Part shown: positions 23,374-32,153 of the stretch, piece after piece
Position numbering within the stretch: the stretch's first letter is position 1
Layout of the letters: the number at the start of each line of letters is the position of its first letter
Assembly: GCF_008831155.1 (NCBI RefSeq)
Contig: NZ_WBKB01000005.1
Span: 124,001-188,000 of the forward strand
Length of the DNA: 64,000 nt
Reading direction: 5' to 3'
Source of the DNA: Gulosibacter chungangensis
GTDB lineage: Bacteria > Actinomycetota > Actinomycetes > Actinomycetales > Microbacteriaceae
Notes under the pieces: model-generated
What the model was told of the DNA's origin: nothing
Databases searched by the model: none
The model's input: the letters and a program-made list of their open reading frames with translations, nothing else
Program-made: the position numbers and the translations under genes

Positions 23374-25032
23374 TTAGGCCGAGACCGTCGCCTGCTGCGC
23401 GCGCTTGAGATTCTCCATAATCTCGCGCTGATACGGCGCGACGATCGAGTTCGAGATGCGGCAATCCAGCAGCCAGGCACCCGGCTCACCACTGGCTGCC
23501 CAAGCGGCCCACTCCTCGAGATCCGCGAGGCGGTTGACCACCGTGCCGCGCGCGCCGACGCCCTCGGCAAACTTGGTGAAGTTGAGCTGTTCGATCCGCA
23601 TTGGCTGCTCGTTGAGGCCAAGCTGACCGTACTGGGTAACTTCGGCCGTATACGCGGCGTCGTTGTACACGACGATGGTGACTCGATCCGCGGCGCGAAC
23701 GGTCGAATCAAGGTCCGCCACTGCCATCACGGCGCCGCCGTCACCGGTGGCGACCACGAGCATCCGGTCGGTCGCATTCGCGGCGAGGGCCGCACCCGGC
23801 GCGGAAGAAAAGCCCAATCCGATCGACTGGAACTGGGTGCCGACCAGCACAATTGAGTCTGGGGATGGAACGCTCAAGTGGGTGTTCGCCCAACCGATGA
23901 AGTGACCGCCGTCCGAAGCAATCAAGCGGCCTTCCGGCAGGCGCTCATTGAGTGCGCTGGTGAGGGCTCGCGGGTCGAGCTTGCCGTCTTCGGCGAACTC
24001 GGCGGATTCTTCGCGCGCGAACTGGGAGGTAGCGACTTCCTCGGCGTTGAGCTGCGGCCAGGTATCCGTCCGCGTGGTCACCTCGGACAGGAGCGCCTCG
24101 GCAGTGGATGCGGCACTCGCCTGCATGAAGTGTGTCACGGCAGGGTTCGTTGGGGCCTCGAGAAGATCTACCTGGATGAGCTTCACGTTGGCATCGAACA
24201 GCCGATTGAAGCCCATCGTGAACTGGTTGAGGCTGGCACCCACGGCGAGCACTACATCCGCCTGGCCGAGGTACCCCATTGTGCGTTCTGAGGAGAAACC
24301 GCCGCAGACGCCGGCATCGAGTTGGCGGCCAGTAAACATGCCGCGGGCGGGTGCGGAGGCCACCGTGATCGCGCCGAGTCGGTCTGCGAGTTCGCGCAGT
24401 TCGGCTTGTGCCTCGCGGGCGCCGCGACCGGCAAGAATGACCGGCTTGCGGGCGCCATTCAGCAGCGCTGCGATTTCCGAAACCTGCTGCTGGTCGGCCA
24501 CCGGTGCCAGTGGTACGTGTGCCGTGAAGTCCCCTTCACTCTCTTCGGTGATTGCGGTGGGGAGGTCATAGGGGATCGATAGCACTACCGGGCCGCGGGA
24601 CTGAAGCGCCAGCTCGATGGCGGCGAGCGTGTCTCGACCGGGCGTTGCCTGGCTGACCACGACGGTTGGTGCGCCACAGGCCTGGGCGACGGCGACCTGG
24701 TCGATGTCCCAGGGGCGCGGCCCGCTGGTGGGCGCGTCACCGACGACCAGGAGCAGCGGAGTGCGAGACATAGCCGCGTCGGTGAGCGCGGTGAGGGTGT
24801 TCGTGAACCCGGCGCCGTAGGTCGCCGTGGCGACGGCAAGCTTTCGGGTGGCGCGGTGGTAGGCATCGGCGGATGCGACTGTCGCGGCTTCGTGACGAAC
24901 CGCGGTGTAACGCAGGTTGGTCAGACGCAGCATGGCGTCAATGAGGAACGCATTGCCGTTTCCCATCAAGCCAAAGACTTCCTCGGCATTGGCGTCGAGG
25001 GTGGTGGCGATGCGTTCTGCGACGGTCGTCAT
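23374..25032 (-). CDS. thiamine-pyrophosphate-dependent enzyme (acetolactate synthase / decarboxylase family)
   Basis: 552 residues, three-domain fold. The N-terminal PYR domain has VRHEAATVASADAYHRAT with the catalytic Glu (about residue 48); the central domain follows with LNGARKPVILAGRGAREAQA; the C-terminal PP domain has ATGDGGAVMAVADLDSTVRA (about 426-445) and VYNDAAY, the GDG...N cofactor motif. It lacks the neighbours of ilvB (no ilvN or ilvC), so it is probably a catabolic 2-oxo-acid decarboxylase or ligase rather than the biosynthetic enzyme; the substrate cannot be assigned. It sits in the conserved DUF2469-yraN interval on the opposite strand. Confidence 0.85.
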   Translation of the reverse strand: MTTVAERIATTLDANAEEVFGLMGNGNAFLIDAMLRLTNLRYTAVRHEAATVASADAYHRATRKLAVATATYGAGFTNTLTALTDAAMSRTPLLLVVGDAPTSGPRPWDIDQVAVAQACGAPTVVVSQATPGRDTLAAIELALQSRGPVVLSIPYDLPTAITEESEGDFTAHVPLAPVADQQQVSEIAALLNGARKPVILAGRGAREAQAELRELADRLGAITVASAPARGMFTGRQLDAGVCGGFSSERTMGYLGQADVVLAVGASLNQFTMGFNRLFDANVKLIQVDLLEAPTNPAVTHFMQASAASTAEALLSEVTTRTDTWPQLNAEEVATSQFAREESAEFAEDGKLDPRALTSALNERLPEGRLIASDGGHFIGWANTHLSVPSPDSIVLVGTQFQSIGLGFSSAPGAALAANATDRMLVVATGDGGAVMAVADLDSTVRAADRVTIVVYNDAAYTAEVTQYGQLGLNEQPMRIEQLNFTKFAEGVGARGTVVNRLADLEEWAAWAASGEPGAWLLDCRISNSIVAPYQREIMENLKRAQQATVSA

Positions 25033-25373
25033 TCGCGATGCTCCAATCTGCGTTGAGTGATGAGTGGTACGAAGCTACATGAACTTTCTCTTCTGCGATA
25101 TTGATTCAAAAAATGCTTTACAAATTGAAAATTAAGTACGTCAAACGGCGTCATTAGTGCAGGGATAGCTGCGTAATTTAGCTCGTTTGCGCTGGCTGCC
25201 TTGCGCTTGCGATTCCGCTTCTTCATCGAGTGGGCGATGGCATGCGCACCGGCTGTGGAAAAGCTGCCATCCACAGCGCAAACCTTGAGACGAGCGAACT
25301 CCCCGGCCGCCAAGCATCCTGTTCGTCAAGCCAGTTGACGCCATCGCGGCGCCCGCTCGGGAAAGGAACGCAC
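25033..25373. other. AT-rich divergent intergenic region before yraN
   Basis: 341 bp without a convincing gene. 25075-25140 is clearly more AT-rich than the surroundings and probably holds the TPP-enzyme promoter. The inverted repeat CTGTGGA...TCCACAG lies at 25253-25276. The ribosome binding site of yraN (GGAAAGGAA) is at the right end. Confidence 0.6.
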
Positions 25374-25730
25374 ATGACGACGAACGTGGAACTCGGCAAG
25401 TTCGGGGAGTCGCTCGCTACACAGTATTTTGAACTACTTGGCTGCGAAATTCTCGATCGAAATTGGCGCTGCCCGCTCGGCGAGATTGATCTCGTCATTC
25501 GCGACGGTGGCTATACCGCCTGTGTAGAGGTGAAAACGCGCCGCTCGCTGCGCGCCGGGCATCCGCTGGAAGCGATTACGCCCGAAAAGCTTCAGCGGAT
25601 GCGCCAGGTTGCGGGCCAGTGGGCCGCCGCACACCCAGGCCAGCGAACGAAGCTACGACTGGACGTGATCTCCGTGGTCGTCACGGGCTGCAGTGACCCT
25701 GTGCTCAAGCACCTGGAAGGTGTCGGATAG
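25374..25730 (+). CDS. yraN: UPF0102 family protein YraN
   Basis: 118 residues from ATG 25374 (GGAAAGGAACGCAC upstream); the frame is open further upstream, but family proteins begin at this point. Endonuclease-like fold: LGKFGESLATQYFELLG (about 7-23), NWRCPLGEIDLVIRDG and ACVEVKTRRS, the PD-(D/E)xK-type G-E-I-D...E-V-K core. Function not firmly established; conserved next to comM and dprA, which suggests DNA processing. The stop is 3 nt before comM. Confidence 0.9.
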   Translation: MTTNVELGKFGESLATQYFELLGCEILDRNWRCPLGEIDLVIRDGGYTACVEVKTRRSLRAGHPLEAITPEKLQRMRQVAGQWAAAHPGQRTKLRLDVISVVVTGCSDPVLKHLEGVG

Positions 25731-25733
25731 ACG

Positions 25734-27308
25734 ATGGTAGGGGTAACGAGTAAGTCCTGGGCGATTGCCCTCGAGGGGCTCGGCGGCCACCCGGTGGAAG
25801 TGGAAACTCACGTGGCTTCGGGGTTGCCGAAATTTGTCTTGATCGGTCTACCGGATGCTTCACTCGGGGAAGCGAAGGATCGTATCCGTGCGGCACTCAA
25901 CTCGGTGGGTGCCAAATTGCCGCCGGAACGGGTGACGACCAACATGTCGCCGGCCTCGTTGCGGAAACACGGTTCTGGCTTTGACGTGGCGATCGCGGCC
26001 TCGATTCTGGGGGCTACCGGTGTGATCGATCGCGCAGCCTGCGCGCGGAATGCGCATATCGGCGAGGTGTCGTTGACGGGCTCAGTGCGACCAGTGCCTG
26101 GTGTGCTTCCCGCGGTGCTCGCGGCTCGGAACAACGGATTTGACGCAGTGCTGGTGCCCGCGGCTTCGGAAGCCGAGGCGCGTTTGGTGACGGGAATCCG
26201 AATCGTACCGATCGCATCCATCTACGACCTCGCCGTGCACTACGGTGCCGAGTCCACGCTGCTGAACGCGCCGTCCGAACAGCCGGTCCCGATGCCGGCC
26301 TCTGAGGCACAATCAGCGTCGCGGCGTGCAGCACCGGATTTGCGAGACGTGCTCGGGCAAGAAGACGCTGTGCGAGCGCTCATGGTTGCTGCCGCTGGCG
26401 GACACCACATGTACCTCGTTGGTCCGCCCGGGTCGGGCAAGACCATGCTTGCCGAGCGGCTTCCCGGGATCTTGCCCGATCTGGATGCACGGCGGGCGAT
26501 CGAGGTCGCCGCACTGCGGTCGCTTCGCGGTTTGGCGATTCCGGATCAATTAAGTTTGCGACCACCGTTTCAAGCCCCGCACCACACGGCATCCGCGGTC
26601 GCGCTGATCGGCGGTGGATCTGGTGCAATTGCGCCCGGCGCGCTGTCTCTGGCCGCGCACGGTGTGCTCTTCTTAGACGAAGCCCCCGAATTTCCGAGGC
26701 ATGTCCTCGACAGTCTTCGGCAGCCGCTGGAGTCAGGCGAGATCACAATCCATCGGGCACGCCAAAGTGCGACGTTCCCCGCACAAGCGCAACTCATCCT
26801 GGCAGCGAATCCCTGCCCCTGTGGCAACGCGGGCGCCGCCGACCTCGATTGTGAATGCACACCGCAGACCAGACGTCGATATTTGTCCCGACTGAGCGGG
26901 CCCCTGCTCGATCGTGTGGATGTGCAGCTCCACGTAGAGAAAGTGGGTATCGCGGCCATCAAGATGCAGGCTGATGGTGCTGTCGGAAGCATCGATACCA
27001 CACACGCTGCGGCAGTCGTCGGCGAAGCAAGAGCACGTACTCGACATCGTCTCGCCGACTCCGGCATTGACAGTAATGCCGAAGTGACCGGGGCCATGCT
27101 GCGCAGCCAGGCCCTACGTCCCGAGCCCGGTGCTGCGGACATTCTCGACGAGGCACTCGTCCGCGGTCAGATTTCTATGCGCGGGTACGCCCGTGTGCAA
27201 CGCGTCGCGTGGACCATTGCCGATCTTGCAGGCCGCCGTCGGCCAAACGCTTCGCATGTGGCCGAAGCCCTCTACTACCGAGTCCGCGACCCGCAGAAAG
27301 GCGCTTGA
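25734..27308 (+). CDS. comM: YifB/ComM-family Mg-chelatase-like AAA+ ATPase
   Basis: 524 residues. An N-terminal ChlI-like lid domain (GLPKFVLIGLPDASLGEAKD) leads to a AAA+ module with Walker A VGPPGSGKTML (about 225-235), LRPPFQAPHHTASAVALIGG, Walker B HGVLFLDEAPEF (about 302-313) and the Cys-rich NPCPCGNAGAADLDCECTPQ segment (about 357-376), then a C-terminal domain with RGYARVQRVAWTIADLAGR. Homologue of the ComM branch-migration helicase used in natural transformation. In the run yraN-comM-dprA (gaps of 3 and 6 nt). Confidence 0.93.
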   Translation: MVGVTSKSWAIALEGLGGHPVEVETHVASGLPKFVLIGLPDASLGEAKDRIRAALNSVGAKLPPERVTTNMSPASLRKHGSGFDVAIAASILGATGVIDRAACARNAHIGEVSLTGSVRPVPGVLPAVLAARNNGFDAVLVPAASEAEARLVTGIRIVPIASIYDLAVHYGAESTLLNAPSEQPVPMPASEAQSASRRAAPDLRDVLGQEDAVRALMVAAAGGHHMYLVGPPGSGKTMLAERLPGILPDLDARRAIEVAALRSLRGLAIPDQLSLRPPFQAPHHTASAVALIGGGSGAIAPGALSLAAHGVLFLDEAPEFPRHVLDSLRQPLESGEITIHRARQSATFPAQAQLILAANPCPCGNAGAADLDCECTPQTRRRYLSRLSGPLLDRVDVQLHVEKVGIAAIKMQADGAVGSIDTTHAAAVVGEARARTRHRLADSGIDSNAEVTGAMLRSQALRPEPGAADILDEALVRGQISMRGYARVQRVAWTIADLAGRRRPNASHVAEALYYRVRDPQKGA

Positions 27309-27314
27309 CATCTC

Positions 27315-28655
27315 ATGGTCATCACACCCCAATTCATGCTCTCCCAAGCGATCACTCGGCAGCTGGATGCAGAGCGGCTCCAGTCGCTCCTGGGCCCGAT
27401 TGTCGATCGCAGCCACCTCGCTGACGCCTCACGCCTCTTGGGTGTTTTCGGCCGGATCACCTGGAACACGGTCGTTGAACCGGGTGATGGTGACGCGGGA
27501 CTGCTCACGAGCGTTCTCGGCCAGGAGTCCTGTTTCGCCCTCGCGGACGGGCAACTCGAGGTTGTGCGTGATTCGCTCGCGGCGCTCGGGGAGTCGGAGA
27601 TTGATCTCGCCAAAGCCGCCGCACGCTGGTCACCGCGACTTGATCTGGATCGAGTGGTGATGCTGTGTCGACAGGCGGCCAATCTGGGTCTGCGCTTTAT
27701 CTCACCGGAAGACAGCCTCTGGCCTTCGCAATTGGATGACTTGGGGCCGCATGCCCCGCAGGGTCTCTGGGTGCGGGGAAACGTGGATGCCTTACGCGAA
27801 ACCCATCGCTCCCTCGCTCTTGTCGGAGCCCGAGCCAGCACGAACTACGGCGATCGTGTTGCGGGAGACCTGGCTGCCGAACTCGCCATGCGGGGGTTGA
27901 CGATCATCTCCGGTGGGGCCTACGGCATCGATGCGGCCGCGCACCGAGCTGCGCTCGCGAGTGGTGGCAGTACGATTGCGATCCTCGCGGGCGGAGCCGA
28001 CCGCTTATATCCTTCCGGGAACCGACAGCTACTGGAGCGGATCAGCGCCGAGGGCGCGATCATTACCGAGGCTCCGGTGGGGCAGCCGCCAACCCGGTGG
28101 CGTTTTTTGCAACGCAACAGACTCATTGCGGCGCTCACACAGGCGAGCATCGTGGTCGAAGCGGGGGCTCGGTCGGGTGCGCTCAACACTGCCAATCACG
28201 CGCAGCAGCTGGGCCGCCCACTCGGCGCAATTCCCGGACCGGTCACGAGTGCATCCTCCGTTGGCTGTCACCGCCTGCTCAAAGAAGAGCAAGCGCAGCT
28301 CATCGCGAATTCTGCCGATGCTTTTGCGCTCTGGCGCGAGGGCGCCGTGGACTTTGAAATGCGCAGTGGATTCGGCTGGGACGAGGCCGTCGAGAACACG
28401 GCAACGGGCGCACCCGAGGCTGCCGGGACGGGTGATCAACCCCTTGAACTCGGAGGGTTTCCGACGGTGGAAACGCCTCGCCTCTCGGCCGCTGCGACTC
28501 GTGTGCGGGACGCACTGCGACCCCGAAAACGTCAACGCGTCGGTGAGATCGCTCGCGAATGCGGCATGAGTGAGGCCGAGGTCAGAGCGGGGCTGAGCGA
28601 ACTGCAGCTCCTCGGTCTCGCTGCGGACGACGCGTCAGGCTGGCGAAAGGCCTAG
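27315..28655 (+). CDS. dprA: DNA-processing protein DprA
   Basis: 446 residues. The extended Rossmann fold carries GLWVRGNVDALRETHRSLAL, VGARASTNYGDRVAGDLAAE, IISGGAYGIDAAAHRAALA and ILAGGADRLYPSGNRQLLER, the ssDNA-binding core; RWRFLQRNRLIAAL and EAGARSGALNTANHAQQLGR follow. A C-terminal winged helix (about residues 395-440, QRVGEIARECGMSEAEVRAG) is present. Loads RecA on incoming single strands. Starts 6 nt after comM. Confidence 0.93.
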   Translation: MVITPQFMLSQAITRQLDAERLQSLLGPIVDRSHLADASRLLGVFGRITWNTVVEPGDGDAGLLTSVLGQESCFALADGQLEVVRDSLAALGESEIDLAKAAARWSPRLDLDRVVMLCRQAANLGLRFISPEDSLWPSQLDDLGPHAPQGLWVRGNVDALRETHRSLALVGARASTNYGDRVAGDLAAELAMRGLTIISGGAYGIDAAAHRAALASGGSTIAILAGGADRLYPSGNRQLLERISAEGAIITEAPVGQPPTRWRFLQRNRLIAALTQASIVVEAGARSGALNTANHAQQLGRPLGAIPGPVTSASSVGCHRLLKEEQAQLIANSADAFALWREGAVDFEMRSGFGWDEAVENTATGAPEAAGTGDQPLELGGFPTVETPRLSAAATRVRDALRPRKRQRVGEIARECGMSEAEVRAGLSELQLLGLAADDASGWRKA

Positions 28656-28662
28656 GCCTGCT

Positions 28663-28668
28663 TACGAT
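28663..28668 (+). promoter_or_regulatory. -10 hexamer for leaderless xerC transcript
   Basis: TACGAT ends 6 nt before the ATG at 28675; no ribosome binding site. Confidence 0.6.
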
Positions 28669-28674
28669 GGCGGT

Positions 28675-29598
28675 ATGACTACGCTTCGAGATGCGATTGC
28701 CGACTATGTGCGAGCGATGCATCTCGAGTTTGGACGTTCGGTACACACCTGCCGGGCGGTGGAGAGCGACTTGACACGGTTTGCGGAGTTTCTTGAGGGG
28801 CATGGTGTCGGCAACGATGCCGAGCCGCCGACTGCGGATGCGCTTGATCTGGAACAGTTCCGCGATTGGTTGTGGGAAGAGACTCAGGCGGGGTTCGCCG
28901 CGACGACCATTGCACGTCGCGCTTCGAGCGCGCGCGGATTCACGGCGTGGCTCAAGAACACCGAGCGTGGTCCGGATGCGGCCCGCCGTCTGCGCTCACC
29001 GAAAACGAATCGATCCTTGCCTCGTATGGTGTCAGGGGATGCCATGGCAGACATCTTTGCCGATCTACGCGCACGAGCTTTGTCGGGAGATCCAGTGGCT
29101 TTGCGCGACCTCGCGATCGTGGAGCTGCTGTACGCAACCGGTGTGCGTGTATCGGAACTGTGTTCCCTCGATATTGACTCGCTCGATCTCGACCAGCGGA
29201 TTGTGCGCGTAATCGGGAAAGGCAATAAGGAACGGGTGATGCCGTTCGGTCAGCCTGCCGGAACTGCGATTCTCGATTGGCTGCAACGCGGCAGGCGAGA
29301 GCTCTCGAATGACCGTTCTGGCGATGCACTCTTTCTCGGTGCCCGCGGTGCTCGCGTGAACCCACGCACCGTGTACGAGCTCTCCCGCAGTCTGCTCGAG
29401 CACGCCCCTGGCGCGGGACCTTCGGGGCCGCACGCGTTTCGGCACACCGCGGCCACCCATCTTCTCGACGGCGGGGCAGATCTCCGCGGGGTGCAAGAGT
29501 TCCTCGGCCATGCCGATCTCGGCACCACGCAGATCTATACCCACGTTTCAGCCGAACGGCTTCGCGAAACATATCAGCGAGCGCACCCTCGCGCGTGA
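28675..29598 (+). CDS. xerC: tyrosine recombinase XerC
   Basis: 307 residues. N-terminal SAM-like DNA-binding domain (about 1-95), then a complete tyrosine-recombinase core: Arg158 in YATGVRVSELC, Lys182 in GKGNKER, His253 and Arg256 in HAFRHTAATHLL, His279 in FLGHADLGTTQ and Tyr288 in QIYTHV. Resolves chromosome dimers at dif with XerD. Its place after dprA and before rpsB is the normal actinobacterial one, so it is the housekeeping enzyme and not a phage integrase. The stop codon begins a 15-bp repeat array. Confidence 0.94.
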   Translation: MTTLRDAIADYVRAMHLEFGRSVHTCRAVESDLTRFAEFLEGHGVGNDAEPPTADALDLEQFRDWLWEETQAGFAATTIARRASSARGFTAWLKNTERGPDAARRLRSPKTNRSLPRMVSGDAMADIFADLRARALSGDPVALRDLAIVELLYATGVRVSELCSLDIDSLDLDQRIVRVIGKGNKERVMPFGQPAGTAILDWLQRGRRELSNDRSGDALFLGARGARVNPRTVYELSRSLLEHAPGAGPSGPHAFRHTAATHLLDGGADLRGVQEFLGHADLGTTQIYTHVSAERLRETYQRAHPRA

Positions 29599-29699
29599 TT
29601 GCCGACAGCGTGATTGCCGAGATCGTGGTTGTCGATTGCGTGATTGCTGACAGGTGCAGCGGCGACAGCGTGACGCGGTGACAAGGTGACGCGGTGACA
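29593..29699 (+). repeat. 15-16-bp tandem repeat array overlapping the xerC stop
   Basis: Seven units: five of 15 bp (29593-29667) and two of 16 bp (29668-29699). The first, GCGTGATTGCCGACA, contains the xerC stop TGA (29596-29598). TGA recurs in the same frame in units 2, 4 and 6 (29611, 29641, 29671). Unrelated in sequence to the array at 5376-5495 but with the same period and the same relation to a stop codon. Confidence 0.88.
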
Positions 29700-29710
29700 A
29701 GTCGCAGCAA

Positions 29711-29750
29711 GTGGTGGTGCGGGTCACGACGACGCGACCCGCACCACCAC
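29711..29750. terminator. bidirectional terminator after xerC
   Basis: Perfect 15-bp inverted repeat GTGGTGGTGCGGGTC (29711-29725) with 29736-29750 around a 10-nt loop, between convergent genes. Confidence 0.85.
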
Positions 29751-29783
29751 CCATTGGTGACTGACTGACTCAATCCGATCTCA

Positions 29784-31208
29784 TCACCACAATTGTGCGC
29801 GTTCCTTCTTTCGCTGCATGGCGCGGGACATCAACCATCCGCCCACGCCGATGAGCGTCACACCGACGCCCACCGGGATAAGCCAACCCATGGGGCTTGC
29901 ACCGGTTTGTGCCAACTCTTCCTCATGCAGCCGGGGTTCCTTCGCGGAGGGTTTAGACGTATCCGTGGAAGGAAGATCTGGCTGCTGGGAAGCCGAAGGT
30001 GTTGGCGTTTCTCTTTCGGTAGGTGTCTTCGTTGGGGTCTCGGTCGGAGCGGTCGCAACCGGTGTCTTTGGGGTGTCAAGTTCAACAGTGGGTTCCGGTT
30101 CTGGCTCTGGTTCTGGGCTCGGCTCAGGTTCGGACTCTGGGCTTGGTTCTGGCTCCGGGGTTGCTTCTGGCTCTGGCTCCGGCGTCGCTTCTGGCTCCGG
30201 ACTCGGCTCTGGCTCGGGGCTCGGCTCTGGCTCGGGGCTCGGTTCTGGCTCCTGAGAGGGCTCAGGCGATGGCTCCACGGGCTCCTCGGGTTCCGGAGTG
30301 GGCTTCGGCTTGCTCGTAGCGCCGGGCACCGACTTGGTCGGTGCATCCAACCGCAGGGATTGCGAAGCGCTCCACGGCTCAGCCTGCTGAATCAGGAGCT
30401 GTCGACCCTCGGTGACGAGTACTTGCACGTCAGCTGACCAATAGTGGTCCGCCGGTTTCGTGGTGATCTGCGCACGAATCTCTTCAGCATCCTGATTCAC
30501 CAGGAGTGGAAGCTCGTGCGCGGCGCCGGACCCCAGTTCGAGCATCCGCTCACCGTCCACGGTGGCGTGCTCCAATTTCACTTCCACCACAGCACCCTCG
30601 GGGACTTCGGCGATGGATAGGACAGGCGTCCCATCAACAGTGTCCAAGGAGGCAGGAACACTGCTAAGTGTGGGTGCGACCTTGATCTGTGCGGCACCGG
30701 TACGCAGGGCGTCAAGCCGTTTGGCGACTTCCTCTCGCACCTCGGCTGGCAGCAGGTTCATGTAGTGCTCGTCACCGCGGTAATGCGTCGGGTCGGCGGT
30801 CTCCCACACGAACAGTCCGGTGGCCGCGGTATCCCGAGGGTCATTGGAACTGCCACGGGAGGAAATCGCCCAATGGAGCTGCGCTAGCGTCAAAGAATCG
30901 AGGGCTGTGACCACAGCGGGTAGTGCCTCGTCTTCGCGCAGGGCGCGAGTAGGTGCTCCGATTGGGGATGCCACCGAGAGCTGGATGCAATACGCATTGG
31001 TGCCGTCGTAGGACAACGCCCCGATGAAGCTCGCCGCAGAATTGTCGCGCGAGTAGCCGGGACCAGCGTCGGCGGCTTTTGCGCTCGTGGTGCCGAGCCA
31101 AAACCAGGAACAGGCGAGCGCGAGGAGCACGACAACGGCAAGGAATGCCCGCAGTGCGAATCCAGAGAATTGATTAGCGGTTGGTCGTTGTGGAGGTAAG
31201 TAGTTCAA
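29784..31208 (-). CDS. cell-wall-anchored surface protein with LAXTG sorting signal
   Basis: 474 residues from TTG 31208, chosen for the GGAG site just upstream; the frame stays open to 31436 inside the M23 gene. Order: signal peptide with a long hydrophobic stretch (about 12-32), a globular domain with [16 protein letters not shown] and [16 protein letters not shown] that resembles the thioester-type (TQXA) adhesion fold but lacks an obvious TQ pair, a second beta-rich domain, a Pro/Glu/Ser stalk, and a C-terminal signal: LAQTG (residue 432), a hydrophobic segment and RKKER. LAXTG is the motif preferred by class E sortases of high-GC actinobacteria; no sortase gene is in this window. Confidence 0.85.
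   Translation of the reverse strand: MNYLPPQRPTANQFSGFALRAFLAVVVLLALACSWFWLGTTSAKAADAGPGYSRDNSAASFIGALSYDGTNAYCIQLSVASPIGAPTRALREDEALPAVVTALDSLTLAQLHWAISSRGSSNDPRDTAATGLFVWETADPTHYRGDEHYMNLLPAEVREEVAKRLDALRTGAAQIKVAPTLSSVPASLDTVDGTPVLSIAEVPEGAVVEVKLEHATVDGERMLELGSGAAHELPLLVNQDAEEIRAQITTKPADHYWSADVQVLVTEGRQLLIQQAEPWSASQSLRLDAPTKSVPGATSKPKPTPEPEEPVEPSPEPSQEPEPSPEPEPSPEPEPSPEPEATPEPEPEATPEPEPSPESEPEPSPEPEPEPEPTVELDTPKTPVATAPTETPTKTPTERETPTPSASQQPDLPSTDTSKPSAKEPRLHEEELAQTGASPMGWLIPVGVGVTLIGVGGWLMSRAMQRKKERAQLW
30088..30300 (-). repeat. PEPSPE-type stalk repeat within the surface protein gene
   Basis: Coding repeat of GAG/CCG-type codons giving about 70 residues of [10 protein letters not shown] pattern. 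It is a cell-wall-spanning stalk and a likely site of length variation between strains. Confidence 0.85.
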
Positions 31209-31269
31209 GACTTCTCCTCTAAATACGTAGTGAGTCGGGAATGGGATCGGTTTGGGACGCGGGAGCGAA

Positions 31270-31860
31270 CTATGGCGTTGAATGCGGCAGGAGGACTGCC
31301 CGCGGCACAGCGCCCAGCAGGGCAAGGGGATCGATATACGTCTCGCCATCCCTGGCCCCGAGATGCAGCCCGCCGTTCGGTGCGTGGAGTTGTTCGGTCG
31401 CCAGGTGGCCAATGACATCCCCGCGACCGACCGCATCTCCTTTGGACACGAGCGCGGTCACCGGTTCAAAGCTTGAAATCAGACCGTTGGGATGTTGAAT
31501 TGACAGCACCGGCCGATCAACGACCCAGCCTGCAAAATGCACCACCCCGTCATCGGGCGCGAGCACTGGATCCCCCGGTGCTGCTGCAAGATCGACGCCG
31601 CGGTGCCCTGCACCATAGGGATGCGGCAAATCGAACGGTCGAGTCACATCCGGAATCGGGCTCAAGGGCCAAGCCCATATCGCGGTCTCGCTGCTCGTTT
31701 CAGTCACGGAGATCATCGAGGCCACGGAGACCACGGCCGAAGGCATTGCCGCACGAGAAATATTCGAGGCAGACGCCGAAGTCGGCGGTGCAAGTATCCA
31801 CGCTCCGAAGAGCAGCAAGAGCAGGGCACTTACGGCCCGAGTTCTGGTCAAGGAAGTCAT
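31270..31860 (-). CDS. M23-family metallopeptidase (LytM-type)
   Basis: 196 residues from ATG 31860. A signal peptide ([20 protein letters not shown], about 6-25) is followed by a LytM domain: [20 protein letters not shown] (HxxxD zinc ligands) and [20 protein letters not shown], which keeps the final zinc histidine although the usual HxH first histidine is Gly, a pattern common in actinobacterial members. It probably cleaves peptidoglycan cross-links or acts as an activator. Followed 61 nt later by the surface protein gene on the same strand. An in-frame GTG at 31932 would give 220 residues but would displace the signal peptide. Confidence 0.87.
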   Translation of the reverse strand: MTSLTRTRAVSALLLLLFGAWILAPPTSASASNISRAAMPSAVVSVASMISVTETSSETAIWAWPLSPIPDVTRPFDLPHPYGAGHRGVDLAAAPGDPVLAPDDGVVHFAGWVVDRPVLSIQHPNGLISSFEPVTALVSKGDAVGRGDVIGHLATEQLHAPNGGLHLGARDGETYIDPLALLGAVPRAVLLPHSTP

Positions 31861-31966
31861 GCGACCATGGTCGAATTCAGCGGCGGATCCTGCTCGCGGA
31901 CCTCGACCGTCTGGGGAAAACTCGCTATCCACAACCTCGGGGTATGCCAGAGCGCAAGTTAAGCGC

Positions 31967-31972
31967 TAAACT
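31967..31972 (+). promoter_or_regulatory. predicted rpsB -10
   Basis: TAAACT in the divergent gap between the M23 gene and rpsB; it would give an rpsB leader of about 175 nt. No confident -35 hexamer seen. Confidence 0.4.
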
Positions 31973-32034
31973 CGTACCCGCAGTCTGTGTAATCAGGCTG
32001 ACTTCGCGTGCCCGGTTCCGGCGCGCCCTTCGGT

Positions 32035-32131
32035 CCTCACCGTACGCGGTGGGGTGGGCGTGACCTCGGGCACCAGGATTGCCGGGATCCCATCCGGTAG
32101 TAACAACCGCAATGCACGCCGCTTGGCGTGC
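32035..32131 (+). promoter_or_regulatory. structured rpsB leader
   Basis: Two hairpins: an 8-bp stem CCTCACCG/CGGTGGGG with a UACG tetraloop (32035-32054), and a perfect 7-bp stem GCACGCC-GCTT-GGCGTGC (32114-32131) that ends 9 nt before the GGAG ribosome site of rpsB. The placement fits feedback by S2, known for rpsB-tsf in other bacteria. Confidence 0.5.
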
Positions 32132-32153
32132 CCAACCCAAGGAGACTACGACC

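Noticed and set aside
23374-25032. Biosynthetic acetolactate synthase IlvB
   Set aside because: No ilvN or ilvC neighbour and a non-biosynthetic context; only the TPP-enzyme superfamily is supported.
28675-29598. Phage or integron integrase
   Set aside because: Length, motif spacing and the dprA-xerC-rpsB context identify the housekeeping XerC.
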